Shown here piece by piece: positions 21,775 through 30,991 of a DNA stretch of 64,000 bases (the stretch's first letter is position 1; every line of letters starts with the position of its first letter). Source of the DNA: Gemmatimonadaceae bacterium. Its GTDB lineage: Bacteria > Gemmatimonadota > Gemmatimonadetes > Gemmatimonadales > Gemmatimonadaceae. Location of the stretch: NCBI GenBank assembly GCA_025358925.1, contig JANYHT010000048.1, positions 17,331 to 81,330 on the forward strand, given 5' to 3'. Both the position numbers and the translations under genes were made by a program. A model generated the notes under the pieces. The model worked only from the letters and a program-made list of their open reading frames with translations, did not search any database and was not told the origin of the DNA.

Positions 21775-22959
21775 TTAGTCCGGAAGAGAGCCGTCAGCAG
21801 CCGCGGCAGCGGCCAGCACTTCACGCGCGATCACCATGCGCTGTACCTCCGAGGTTCCCTCGTAGATCTCAGTCACTTTGGCATCACGGAAGAAACGTTC
21901 GACGGGATAATCGGTGACGTAACCATAGCCTCCGAGAATCTGAATGGCTTGGGTCGTGACCCACATCGCCGTTTCGCTGGCGAAGAGTTTCGCCATGGAG
22001 CTGAAGCGCGTGATTTTTTCGCCGCGCTCCTTTGCCGCCGCGGCCGCATGGAGCAGCGTACGCGAGGCGGTAATACGGGTTGCCATATCGGCGAGCTTGA
22101 ACTGTATTGCTTGGAACTCGGTAATGGGCCGGTCAAACTGTTTGCGATCGACTGCATACCGCATGGCCGCCTCGAGGGCGCCGCGCGCAATGCCGATGGC
22201 TTGCGCCGCAATGCCCAAGCGACCGTGATCGAGCGAACCGAGCGCGTAGATCAGTCCTTTCCCCTCATCACCGAGGAGGCGATCGCCCGGCACTCGGCAG
22301 TCGTCAAGAATAATTTGCAGCGTGGGTGACGCGCGCAGTCCTAACTTCGATTCTTTCTTGCCCAACTGAAAACCGGGCAAATCGGGCGTGAGGATGAATG
22401 TTGAAATGCCCTTCGTGCCGCGTCGCGCATCGGCGGTGTCTGTGCGCGCCATGCAGAGAATCACCCCTGCTTCATTCCCGTGCGAGACCCATGCTTTCGT
22501 ACCGGTGAGAATCCAATCGTCGCCATCGCGAACGGCCTGACAGCGCAGCGATGCTGCGTCGGACCCTGCTTCCGTTTCGGACAATGCGAACGCGCCGATG
22601 GTGTCGCCTCGCGCCATCGGACCGAGAAAGCGCGTGCGCTGCGTTTCGGTGCCGAAGTTGAGAATCATCTGCGTGGGCAACGAATTGTGTACGCTTAACA
22701 ACACGGCCGCGGACGCATCGACGACGGCAATTTCTTCAAGGGCTAATAGATAGCTTTGCGCATCAAGTGCGAGTCCATCATACGCTTCAGGGGTGAGCAT
22801 GCCGAAAAACCCGAGTTTCGCCATCTGCGCGACCATGCTGCGATCGAAGCGAGATTCGCGATCACGTTCGGCGGCGAGCGAGGCGAGTTCACGCTGCGCA
22901 AACTCGCGCGCCAGCGTCTGAATTTGCTGTTGCGTTTCGTTGAGATATATGAGCGACAT
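21775..22959 (-). CDS. Acyl-CoA dehydrogenase
   Basis: 394 residues, FAD-dependent alpha,beta-dehydrogenation of acyl-CoA. Conserved blocks are LGFFGMLTPEAYDG, FALSETEAGSDAASL (the FAD/substrate signature), ITGTKAWVSHGNEA-type strand, QAIGIARGALEAAMRYAVDR, and the catalytic Glu in EIYEGTSEVQRMVIAREVL. I start at the ATG at 22959 (MSLIYLNETQQQI), 16 bp after the previous stop. The length and motifs resemble short-chain or branched-chain enzymes; chain-length specificity is not certain. Confidence 0.95.
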   Translation of the reverse strand: MSLIYLNETQQQIQTLAREFAQRELASLAAERDRESRFDRSMVAQMAKLGFFGMLTPEAYDGLALDAQSYLLALEEIAVVDASAAVLLSVHNSLPTQMILNFGTETQRTRFLGPMARGDTIGAFALSETEAGSDAASLRCQAVRDGDDWILTGTKAWVSHGNEAGVILCMARTDTADARRGTKGISTFILTPDLPGFQLGKKESKLGLRASPTLQIILDDCRVPGDRLLGDEGKGLIYALGSLDHGRLGIAAQAIGIARGALEAAMRYAVDRKQFDRPITEFQAIQFKLADMATRITASRTLLHAAAAAKERGEKITRFSSMAKLFASETAMWVTTQAIQILGGYGYVTDYPVERFFRDAKVTEIYEGTSEVQRMVIAREVLAAAAAADGSLPD

Positions 22960-22975
22960 GCGTTCGTGTGCGCGA

Positions 22976-23857
22976 TCAGTAAGTGTAGAAACCGCGACCG
23001 GCTTTTTTGCCGTACCAGCCTGCCGCAACGTATTTGCGGAGCAATGGGCACGGTCGGTACTTCGGATCACCAAGGCCTTTGTGCAGGACTTCGAGAATAG
23101 CGAGACAGGTATCGAGGCCGATGAAATCCGCGAGGGCTAACGGCCCCATGGGATGATTCATCCCCAGCTTCATCACGGTGTCAATCGACTCGACCGATCC
23201 AACGCCTTCCATCACACAAAAGATGGCTTCGTTAATCATCGGCATGAGAATCCGATTGGCCACGAAACCCGGATAGTCGTTCACTTCCACCGGTGTTTTA
23301 CCCAACGCCTTCGCGAGCGCCATCACCTGCTGCGTGGTGGCATCCGACGTGGCGAGGCCGCGAATCACCTCTACCAACTGCATCACGGGTACCGGATTCA
23401 TGAAGTGCATGCCAATGACGAATTCCGGACGTTTCGTGCGCGCGGCAATTTCCGTGATGGCAATCGAGCTGGTATTGGATGCGAGAATGGCGCCCGCTGG
23501 CGCCAAACGATCCAGCTCTTCAAAGATTTTGAACTTGAGGTCCACGCGCTCCGTCGCGGCTTCTACCACGCACTGCGCGTTCGCAACCGCATCGAGCGAC
23601 GTTGATGTGTGCACGCGCGCCAGTGCAGCGGCGGCCGACTCCGCAGTCACGGCACCCTTTTTCACTTGACGATCAAGATTTCGCGCGATCGTATCCATTC
23701 CACGCGTGAGCGCATCGGCGCTCACGTCAATGATGGTCACGTGATGACCACTCGTTGCGAAAACATGCGCGATGCCATTTCCCATCTGTCCGGCACCCAC
23801 CACGGCGACGTTGGTGATCGCGCTCGTCGACACGTCCATCGTATGCTCCGAGATCAT
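22976..23857 (-). CDS. 3-hydroxybutyryl-CoA (3-hydroxyacyl-CoA) dehydrogenase
   Basis: 293 residues; NAD-dependent oxidation of 3-hydroxyacyl-CoA. It has the Rossmann motif [34 protein letters not shown], the catalytic His in [19 protein letters not shown] and the C-terminal [16 protein letters not shown] helix bundle. The ATG at 23857 is four bases after the CPBP stop; an ATG at 23839 also has a GGAG site. It acts with the adjacent acyl-CoA dehydrogenase and thiolase. A crotonase is not in this window. Confidence 0.95.
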   Translation of the reverse strand: MISEHTMDVSTSAITNVAVVGAGQMGNGIAHVFATSGHHVTIIDVSADALTRGMDTIARNLDRQVKKGAVTAESAAAALARVHTSTSLDAVANAQCVVEAATERVDLKFKIFEELDRLAPAGAILASNTSSIAITEIAARTKRPEFVIGMHFMNPVPVMQLVEVIRGLATSDATTQQVMALAKALGKTPVEVNDYPGFVANRILMPMINEAIFCVMEGVGSVESIDTVMKLGMNHPMGPLALADFIGLDTCLAILEVLHKGLGDPKYRPCPLLRKYVAAGWYGKKAGRGFYTY

Positions 23858-23861
23858 AACG

Positions 23862-24773
23862 TCAGCTCCGTAATTGCGTGAAGAACAGTAGCGCGCCACC
23901 AAGCACAACGGCTGCAGCGATTCCACCTTCAGGGCCCCACGCGCCGCCGCTCCACCAGTCCGGTGCAGATAGCACGCTCCGATAGGCCGGTGTGGCAAAG
24001 GGAAGTCCGCTCACCGGCACGTGCAGCACCGCCGCCATCACGACGTTCCATCCCACGTGTGCGCTCCACGCTGCGGGCACGCTGTGCAGTCGTTCGCGTA
24101 TCGTGCCCAGACAAAGCCCGGCTAAGACAACCAACGCCGTCGTTCGCACACTTGCGCCCGGATTATTCAGGTGCACTGCACCAAATGCGACGCTTGTGCT
24201 CCACAAGGCAACGCGCGCGCCACCCGCCGAGTTCGCAACGCTCCACAAGTACCCACGAAAGAACAGTTCTTCCCAGAGCGCGGCCGGTGCAAGCAAGAGC
24301 ACGATCCGTAACGTCGCCGCATTCCACGCACGCACACCGGATGTGCTGTCGCCAAAACTCACCGCCATCGATTCCACGTGCAACGCACGCGTTGCGAACA
24401 ATAGCAAGGCGGTGCCGACGATCGCGCCCGTGCCGAACAAAAATCCCCGGCCAACAGTGCGCGGTCCCCACGACGCAACACCAAGTCCAGCCGACGACCA
24501 CGTCGCATCGTCAACGAAGCGAAGCGCACCGACCAATGCCGCGAACACCGACGCCACCAACACCCATGGATACGCGGGCACGGGTTCGCTAACCACACGC
24601 GACAACGCGGCAAACGCCGGTATGAGCACGGCGCCAAGTATTCCCTGCGCCAAGACCAGGCACACACCAAACGACAAAAGTCTCCATGGGGCACGCAGCA
24701 TGCCCGACGGCGCATACAGGAACGAGGGCGCGTTGTCGGAGCTGTCCGCAGCGCGCCCTGATTTGCGCAACAC
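23862..24773 (-). CDS. CPBP-family intramembrane metalloprotease
   Basis: 303 residues, strongly hydrophobic with about eight predicted membrane segments. The Abi/CPBP (CAAX-like) signature is complete: motif 1 [13 protein letters not shown] (EExxxR), motif 2 [10 protein letters not shown] and motif 3 HVGWNVVMA. The GTG start directly follows the thiolase stop (TAAGTG). Members cleave or bind membrane substrates in bacteria and are often of unknown function; its place between beta-oxidation genes tells nothing clear about its role. Confidence 0.88.
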   Translation of the reverse strand: MLRKSGRAADSSDNAPSFLYAPSGMLRAPWRLLSFGVCLVLAQGILGAVLIPAFAALSRVVSEPVPAYPWVLVASVFAALVGALRFVDDATWSSAGLGVASWGPRTVGRGFLFGTGAIVGTALLLFATRALHVESMAVSFGDSTSGVRAWNAATLRIVLLLAPAALWEELFFRGYLWSVANSAGGARVALWSTSVAFGAVHLNNPGASVRTTALVVLAGLCLGTIRERLHSVPAAWSAHVGWNVVMAAVLHVPVSGLPFATPAYRSVLSAPDWWSGGAWGPEGGIAAAVVLGGALLFFTQLRS

Positions 24774-25985
24774 TTATCCGACCCGTTCCACCGACAACGC
24801 GACCGCATCACCGCCACCGAGGCAGAGCGTGGCCAATCCTGTTCGCGCGCCGCGGTCGGCCAAAGCATGAATGAGTGTGATAAGCACGCGCGCGCCGCTC
24901 GCACCAATGGGATGACCGAGCGCGATGGCTCCACCGTTGACGTTGACGCGATCCGCGTTCAGCTCGAGGCCGACGAGGTCAGCGATGGACTGTGACGCAA
25001 ACGCTTCGTTGGCCTCAACGAGATCGTAGTCGTTGATGGTGGTGCCTTGCTTCGCCATCAAATTCTTTACGGCCGTAATTGGCGCGAAGAAGAGATCTTG
25101 CGGGTTGCCGGCGCCTGTCGCATAGGCCGTGATGCGCGCGAGAATTTTTAGTCCGTGCGCAATAGCATACGCTTCTGACGTGACGACCACGGCAGCGGCA
25201 CCGTCGTTCAATGACGATGCGTTGCCCGCAGTGACTGTCAGCGTCGCTGCGTCGGCGCCCTTCGAGGGAAATGCAGGTTTGAGTTTCGCCAACGATTCTT
25301 CGGTAGTATCGGCGCGCGGTCCTTCGTCCACGCTGACGATGGTCGGACCTTTGCGACCCGGCACTTCGACCGGTACAATTTCCGCATCAAACTTACCAGT
25401 CGTTTGCGCGACAATCGCGCGACGATGCGACTCGGCGGCAAAGGCGTCTTGCTGTTGGCGCGTGACATTCGCTTTGGTCGCCGTATACTCCGCATGTACG
25501 CCCATGTGTACATCGCAGGTACCGCACCACAGGCCGTCGCGAATCATGCCATCCACCATCGTTTGATCGCCAATCTTGATACCGCCGCGCATACCAAACA
25601 CGTAGTGCGGCGCATTGGACATCGACTCCTGTCCGCCCGCGATAATCACTTCGGCGTCGCCGGCTTTGATCGCTTGTGCCGCGAGCATCACCGCTTTGAG
25701 GCCCGAGCCACACACCTTGTTGATGGTGACTGCGGAGACCGTGGCGGGTATACCCGCCTTGAGCATCGCCTGTCGCCCGGGTGCTTGGCCCGTACCACCT
25801 TGAAGCACGTGCCCCATGATGACTTCCTGCACTTGATCGCCCGATACTCCGGAGCGTTGCAAGGCAGCGCGAATGGCAATGGCGCCAAGCTCCGGCGCAG
25901 ACAGGGAGGCGAGCCCCCCGAGGTAACGCCCGATTGGTGTGCGGGCTGCGCCCACGATCACCGGCTGGCGTGAAAGATCGGACAT
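24774..25985 (-). CDS. Acetyl-CoA C-acetyltransferase (thiolase)
   Basis: 403 residues. The thiolase core is intact: the nucleophilic Cys in NKVCGSGLKAVMLAAQ, AGGQESMSNAPH, the NEAFASQSI block, the His motif NGGAIALGHPIGASGAR and a second Cys in ATLCLGGGDAVAL. It condenses or cleaves acetoacetyl-CoA. It is the first gene of the minus-strand series reaching to 11,658; a hairpin lies only about 20 bp before its ATG. It could serve beta-oxidation, leucine breakdown or PHB-like synthesis. Confidence 0.95.
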   Translation of the reverse strand: MSDLSRQPVIVGAARTPIGRYLGGLASLSAPELGAIAIRAALQRSGVSGDQVQEVIMGHVLQGGTGQAPGRQAMLKAGIPATVSAVTINKVCGSGLKAVMLAAQAIKAGDAEVIIAGGQESMSNAPHYVFGMRGGIKIGDQTMVDGMIRDGLWCGTCDVHMGVHAEYTATKANVTRQQQDAFAAESHRRAIVAQTTGKFDAEIVPVEVPGRKGPTIVSVDEGPRADTTEESLAKLKPAFPSKGADAATLTVTAGNASSLNDGAAAVVVTSEAYAIAHGLKILARITAYATGAGNPQDLFFAPITAVKNLMAKQGTTINDYDLVEANEAFASQSIADLVGLELNADRVNVNGGAIALGHPIGASGARVLITLIHALADRGARTGLATLCLGGGDAVALSVERVG

Positions 25986-26004
25986 AGAGAGTGCGGAAGA
26001 AAGA

Positions 26005-26037
26005 CACGTGGCCCCCCGAATCCCGAGGAGCCACGTG
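26005..26037 (-). terminator. Hairpin between creatininase-family gene and thiolase
   Basis: Arms CACGTGGC and GCCACGTG enclose a loop with further C/G pairing. On the minus strand the stem is followed by TCTTTCTT. It would end the creatininase-family transcript, but it is also just upstream of the thiolase ATG, so it may be a leader structure. Confidence 0.6.
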
Positions 26038-26080
26038 AAAGATAGTCGATGCGCCTTCTGATTCCCGCTATGTGAAGCCC

Positions 26081-26944
26081 TTACTTCGTCCCCGCCTGAA
26101 ACGCTTTGATCTGACGAACGCCATATTCGATTTTGATATCGAATTGCTTCTTTCCAAGCTCGGCCGTGGCCTTTCGCCCATCGCCAGAAATACCGTTGTT
26201 TTTGCGCGGCGCGTTGGGATCACGCGTTTCACCAGGCGCCGGTGGCACGTCACCCAACGCATCCTTCACGAGCTCCAGTCGTACGCATTCGGCGCCGCAG
26301 AGGTACATCAACTCACCCGTATCGGGGATGCCTGCGTGTCCGCTCACCGGCAAGTTTTTCGACTTGAGGTACACGTCGAAATCGCCCTGCGCTTTCGCGT
26401 ACACTTCGTCGCAGTAGAAGACGTGTATCCCTTGCGCGGCGTATTTCGCTTCGAGCTTTGCGGCGACGTCGGCATATGGTCCCTTCGCCCCTTGGCCACC
26501 GCCGTGATCGCCCATCAAAATGATGGTTTTAAATCCGGTCACAATAGACTGTTCCGCCACGCGTTCGAGCACTGCGCCGAGGAGATCAGGCGTAAGACCA
26601 ATCGTGCCAGGCAAGGTAGCGCTGGCGTTATTCGGCGTGTACGGCAGCACGGGCATGGCGATAGCATTGCCCAACTGAATCGCAATTTCTTTCACGATCG
26701 CGCGACCCATGATGTTGTGTCCACCATTCACGTTTTGCGGACCACGCTGTTCGGTACCACCCGTATAGATCAACGCTGTGGTTTTTCCAGCAGCAAGCGC
26801 CTGCTTGACTTCGGGCCACGTCATCATTTCAAACTCTACCAGCGGACCCTTGGACCGAACCGTTGGCGCGGCCGGTCGTTGCGCCAGCGCCAACGAGGCC
26901 GGAAGTGCGAGAAGAGCGATTGTCGTTGCGAGAGAATACGTCAT
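26081..26944 (-). CDS. Exported creatininase-family protein
   Basis: 287 residues with a signal peptide (MTYSLATTIALLALPASLALA), so it acts outside the cytoplasm, unlike classical creatininases. The core fold motifs are ALIYTGGTEQRGPQNVNGGH, PYTPNNASATLPGTIGLTP, IILMGDHGGGQGA, and HAGIPDTGELMYL. The usual EQHGPHLP metal motif is changed to EQRGPQ and the NGHGGN motif to GDHGGGQG, so metal binding and substrate may differ from creatinine amidohydrolase. The precise reaction is unknown. Confidence 0.82.
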   Translation of the reverse strand: MTYSLATTIALLALPASLALAQRPAAPTVRSKGPLVEFEMMTWPEVKQALAAGKTTALIYTGGTEQRGPQNVNGGHNIMGRAIVKEIAIQLGNAIAMPVLPYTPNNASATLPGTIGLTPDLLGAVLERVAEQSIVTGFKTIILMGDHGGGQGAKGPYADVAAKLEAKYAAQGIHVFYCDEVYAKAQGDFDVYLKSKNLPVSGHAGIPDTGELMYLCGAECVRLELVKDALGDVPPAPGETRDPNAPRKNNGISGDGRKATAELGKKQFDIKIEYGVRQIKAFQAGTK

Positions 26945-27066
26945 CGGCGGTAGGGCATAGGGGAAACGTCACGCAGGAGGGAGGCGGAACGCACAGCGGC
27001 AGCGAAACAATGTTCCGTACATAAATACTATTCGTGCGACGACAAAATTCGTTGACCCTCAGAACT

Positions 27067-27104
27067 CCTAATCCCTAATCCCTAACCCTGATACCTAATC
27101 CCTG
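27067..27104. repeat. Telomere-like short tandem repeat CCTAATC
   Basis: Intergenic run of degenerate CCTAATC, CCTAATC, CCTAACC, CTGATA, CCTAATC units just past the 3' end of the GGDEF gene. It is too short and imperfect to assign a function. Confidence 0.6.
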
Positions 27105-27108
27105 CCGT

Positions 27109-28362
27109 TCACGCATCATATCCCACCACCAAATTCATGCCCGCCTGTTTCGCTCGCCCCACCGCCGTCGCACCGGCCGTCAGCAAGCCATCCACACTCG
27201 TCACATCGTCCGTTAATTCGGCCACGCCAACACTGAGCGTACAACGCACGCCCTGATGCTCACCCTGAAAGACGTGGCGTTGCATCCGCTCACGAATACG
27301 TTCCGCGAGCACAAGACCGCCCGAGAGTTCGGTGCTGGGTAACAACACCGCGAACTCTTCGCCACCAACGCGACCGACGATGTCAGTGGTCCGCGACTCT
27401 TGCCGACATAGCGAGGCGATGGCGCGCAACCATTCATCCGCGAACGCCTCTCCGTGCGCATTCACAAGTTCGCGGACGCGATCCGGATCGACCAACAAGA
27501 GCGATAACGGTTGACCGTATCGACGACCGCGCGACACTTCCGAGCCCGCGACGTCAAAGAAGGCGCGTCGCGTTGAAACACCAGTGAGATAGTCCGTAGT
27601 GCTGGACGCATCCTCACGCGTCACTTCATCGAGCTTGCGCCGCTCAGACACGTCGCGCGTGATCACAGAGTATCCCAACACCACGTCGTTCGCACCACGC
27701 AACGCCGTAATAATCGTATTGGCCCAAAACGTGGTCCCGTCCCGACGCGCTCGCTCGCCTTCTTCTTCGCTCCAGCCGTTACGCGCGGCCAAACTCAGGG
27801 CGTCCTGCACATGAGCGTCGGCGCTGGCGTCTCCGGGCAGGAGCGTTGAAAGTGGCTGACCAAGAATTTCAGTGACCGGCCATTGATGCACCCGCTCGGC
27901 CGATTCATTCCACGTATCAATCGTGCCGCTCACGGACGCAGTGAAAATCGCGTAGTCGCGCACCGCACCCTCGACCGCGCGAAGCCGCTGTTGCAACCGT
28001 GCCACTTGCACGCGTGCGTCGGCGAGCCCACTCGCATCGGTTGCCACTGCCACCACACGACCCGGGGCAACTTTCACGAGCGACAGATACACACCGCTGC
28101 CATCGCGTGGCGCCAACAGCTCCATCGAATCGACGATGACCCCGCGCGGACCTTCGTAGCTGCGCACGCGTGAGGCGAGATCGGGCGCCACCGTTGCAAG
28201 CGCGGCGAACAGATCGTCAAGCGCATCGCCACGCGTAAATGGTGCGAGGAGCTTTCGAGCTGCCGCGTTGGCCACCTCGACGCGACCGTCTTCGTCTATT
28301 TCTACCAACCCAACAGGAGCCAAAACAAAGACGTCGAGCAGGGTGGCAGAGCTGGTTGTCAC
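27109..28362 (-). CDS. PAS-domain diguanylate cyclase
   Basis: 417 residues. Two PAS-like sensor modules (about residues 10-75 and 140-250, the second with GYSVITRDVSERRKLDE) precede a GGDEF domain. The active site GRVGGEEFAVLLPS is intact, and the RxxD product-inhibition site (RTTD) lies just before it. Both point to an active, feedback-controlled c-di-GMP synthase. No TM segment is seen, so it is cytoplasmic. The GTG start overlaps the thrS stop (GTGA), implying coupled translation with thrS. Confidence 0.92.
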   Translation of the reverse strand: MTTSSATLLDVFVLAPVGLVEIDEDGRVEVANAAARKLLAPFTRGDALDDLFAALATVAPDLASRVRSYEGPRGVIVDSMELLAPRDGSGVYLSLVKVAPGRVVAVATDASGLADARVQVARLQQRLRAVEGAVRDYAIFTASVSGTIDTWNESAERVHQWPVTEILGQPLSTLLPGDASADAHVQDALSLAARNGWSEEEGERARRDGTTFWANTIITALRGANDVVLGYSVITRDVSERRKLDEVTREDASSTTDYLTGVSTRRAFFDVAGSEVSRGRRYGQPLSLLLVDPDRVRELVNAHGEAFADEWLRAIASLCRQESRTTDIVGRVGGEEFAVLLPSTELSGGLVLAERIRERMQRHVFQGEHQGVRCTLSVGVAELTDDVTSVDGLLTAGATAVGRAKQAGMNLVVGYDA

Positions 28363-30353
28363 GCGGTTGCCTCGCTCACATCGCTCGTGGCATCGGCCAT
28401 CGGCGTCAGTGCGCGCGTGCGAACTTCATCGACCACGCGATCAAAAAATGCATCCGTCGAAAGAATTTCTTGTTTCTTTCCCGTACCGCGCACGCGCAGC
28501 GCGACGGTATTCTCTTCCGCTTCACGTCGTCCGATCACACACATGTACGGCACTTTCTGCATCTCACCTTCACGCACGCGGTAATTGAGCGTCTCGTTGC
28601 GTGCATCCAGATGCGCCCGAATACCTGCCGCCTTTAAGCGACGAACAAACGCCTCAGCATGCTCGTTGTAGTCGGGGGCGATGGGCAAGACACGCACCTG
28701 TTCTGGTGAGAGCCACACCGGAAACGCGCCGGCAAAGTGTTCGATGAGAATGGCGATAAAGCGTTCAAAGGAACCGCTCACCGCGCGATGAATGACGACC
28801 GGACGATGCGCCGCGTTGTCCTCGCCTGTGTATTGCAAGTCAAAGCGTTCGGGCGCGTTGTAGTCAAGCTGGATAGTGCCGAGCTGCCACGCGCGCCCAA
28901 TCGAATCCGTCACGTCGAAGTCGATCTTGGGACCGTAAAACGCGCCATCGCCTTCCTTCAACTCATACGCGCGACCCGTGGACTCGAGCGCCGCACGCAA
29001 CGCCGCTTCGGCGCGATCCCACAACTCGTCCGATCCGATGCGTTCGGCAGGCCGCGTCGCAAACTTTAAACGCGCCGTGAGACCAAACGTGTCGTAATAG
29101 CTGAGAATGAAGTTCATCAGCAGCTGCACTTCATCGGCAATCTGATCTTCACGCAAATACACGTGACAGTCGTCCTGCGCAAACTGACGGACGCGGGTCA
29201 GACCGGACAACGCACCAGAAAGCTCGTTCCGATGCAGCACGTCAAACGTGACGTACCGAATGGGCAATTCGCGGTACGAGTGACGCTGCGATGCGTAATA
29301 CAAATGATGCGACGGACAGTTCATCGGCTTGAGCGACATGTCGTGCTCGCCCGTTTCTTTGTCGAGCACGAGAAACATATTCTCGCGATACTTGCCCCAG
29401 TGCCCAGACTGCTCCCACAGCTTTTTTGTGTAGAGCAACGGCGTTTTGATTTCGCGAAACATTTCGTGCTGCCGTTCACGTACAAACGCTTCGAGTGTGT
29501 TGTACACGATGGTGCCCTTCGGCGTCCAAAACACTCCACCCGGCGACACCGGGAATAGCTGAAACAAATCGAGCTGCTTGCCGAGTACCCGGTGATCGCG
29601 CTTCTTCGCTTCTTCGAGCTGTTGGAGCCGCGCGTCGAGATCTTCTTTCTTAAAATACGCCGTTGCGTAAATGCGCTGGAGCATCTGTCGCTTCTCGTCA
29701 CCGCGCCAATACGCGCCGGCAGCGGAGAGCAGTTTGAAATGCCTGAGATACGAGGAGTCTTGCACGTGCGGCCCACGGCACAGATCGATGAACGGTCCGT
29801 CAGTGTACGTCGAGATGACTTCGTCGCTCCCTTCAAAATCGTCGAGGCGTTCGAGCTTGAGCGGATCATCCACAAAACGTTTGCGCGCTTCGCTCAATGA
29901 AACTTCTTCGCGCACGAAGGGGTATTTTTCAGCGATCACCTTCCGCATTTCCGCTTCGAACGCGTCCAGATCATCCGGCGTGAACGGTTGCGCTACTTCA
30001 AAGTCGTAGTAAAAACCGTCGTCAATGGCGGGACCAAACCCTATGTGTGCGTCAGGGCGCAATCGACGGACTGCCGTGGCGAGGATGTGCGCGGCAGAGT
30101 GACGCATCACCGCTAACGCGCGCGGATCCTTGTCCGTCAGCACGACAAAGGCACCAGACTTCCGGAGCGGGGTCATCAAATCCTGCACGTCACCGTCGAC
30201 TGCCACTGCAATAGATGCTTGGAGCAACCGCGCACCGATGGTGGCCACGACCTCACGCGGAAACGTGCCAAACGGCACCTCTCGCGTGGAGCCATCGGGG
30301 AGCGTTAGAACCAGCGTCGTGGGCGGGGCGTCAGAAGGCGAACCGGCAAGCAT
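28359..30353 (-). CDS. thrS: Threonine--tRNA ligase
   Basis: 664 residues: TGS domain (VLTLPDGSTREVPFG), the editing domain (HSAAHILATAVRRLRPDAHI, SYLRHF), and a class II catalytic core with GTIVYNTLEAFVRE, the zinc-site Cys in KPMNCPSHHLYYASQRHSYR and RFIAILIEHFAGAFPVWLSP, then an anticodon-binding domain. The ATG at 30353 gives the expected TGS start; a longer frame to 30434 is not needed. It is divergent from the BON-domain gene. Confidence 0.97.
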   Translation of the reverse strand: MLAGSPSDAPPTTLVLTLPDGSTREVPFGTFPREVVATIGARLLQASIAVAVDGDVQDLMTPLRKSGAFVVLTDKDPRALAVMRHSAAHILATAVRRLRPDAHIGFGPAIDDGFYYDFEVAQPFTPDDLDAFEAEMRKVIAEKYPFVREEVSLSEARKRFVDDPLKLERLDDFEGSDEVISTYTDGPFIDLCRGPHVQDSSYLRHFKLLSAAGAYWRGDEKRQMLQRIYATAYFKKEDLDARLQQLEEAKKRDHRVLGKQLDLFQLFPVSPGGVFWTPKGTIVYNTLEAFVRERQHEMFREIKTPLLYTKKLWEQSGHWGKYRENMFLVLDKETGEHDMSLKPMNCPSHHLYYASQRHSYRELPIRYVTFDVLHRNELSGALSGLTRVRQFAQDDCHVYLREDQIADEVQLLMNFILSYYDTFGLTARLKFATRPAERIGSDELWDRAEAALRAALESTGRAYELKEGDGAFYGPKIDFDVTDSIGRAWQLGTIQLDYNAPERFDLQYTGEDNAAHRPVVIHRAVSGSFERFIAILIEHFAGAFPVWLSPEQVRVLPIAPDYNEHAEAFVRRLKAAGIRAHLDARNETLNYRVREGEMQKVPYMCVIGRREAEENTVALRVRGTGKKQEILSTDAFFDRVVDEVRTRALTPMADATSDVSEATA

Positions 30354-30477
30354 GCGAGTCGGGCGGGAGAAGGACAGACTGCACGCGCGGCGGGCATCGG
30401 GATCGGTCCCAATGCCTCGCCGCGCTATTATCACAACTTATCGTTGCGTGGATACCCGCGCCACCAGAGGAAAGTCC

Positions 30478-30981
30478 ATGGCACCACGGCATTTCGAGCG
30501 TCGCATGACCCGACAAGAGGCGCGACTGCAGGCCCGTCGTCGAGAGAGGGCGTCCGCGCCTGGTTTGTTGTTACTCCTGGCTGGCGTGGTCGCCGGAGCC
30601 GTGCTCACGTTGGTCGTGTCGAACCGTCTCGGTGGCCCAACGCCGAAGCGAAGTGCCGCCGTCCGCAAACGGGAGGCCCGCACGCTATTGAACCGTCCTG
30701 CCAGGCACAAAACCACCGAATTCGAGCGCGCCGACTTGGCCAGCGATGCGCTTAACGAGACCGATGAAATCGAGCTGGAAGCGCGCGTGCTCGAAGTCTT
30801 CCGCAATGATCCCATCCTCAGCGTACGCGCCATCGATCTTTGCGCGAATGTGGACGGGACGATCGAGCTGACCGGTTGGGTGCATGCAATCTCGGAAGTC
30901 CGGCACGCGGTAACAGTGGCTCGCGGTGTTCCCAACGTACTCGACGTCGTTGAACGACTGGCGGTTCGCCGCGTCGTTTAG
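30478..30981 (+). CDS. BON-domain membrane-anchored protein
   Basis: 167 residues. It starts with a basic segment (MTRQEARLQARRRERA), then one TM helix (LLLLLAGVVAGAVLTLVVS) and ends in a BON domain (LEVFRNDPILSVRAIDLCAN, VDGTIELTGWVHAISEVRHA, VPNVLDVVERLAV). BON domains bind membranes or lipids in envelope-stress proteins. The ATG at 30478 follows an AGAGGAAAG ribosome site; the frame stays open further left but overlaps thrS. valS follows after 10 bp. Confidence 0.87.
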   Translation: MAPRHFERRMTRQEARLQARRRERASAPGLLLLLAGVVAGAVLTLVVSNRLGGPTPKRSAAVRKREARTLLNRPARHKTTEFERADLASDALNETDEIELEARVLEVFRNDPILSVRAIDLCANVDGTIELTGWVHAISEVRHAVTVARGVPNVLDVVERLAVRRVV

Positions 30982-30991
30982 TTTTCCCGCC

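Noticed and set aside
27061..27110. CRISPR-like short repeats
   Set aside because: The units are seven bases and adjacent with no spacers, so it is not a CRISPR array.
30130..30477. Upstream extension of the BON-domain frame
   Set aside because: It overlaps the thrS coding region and has no ribosome site; the start at 30478 does.
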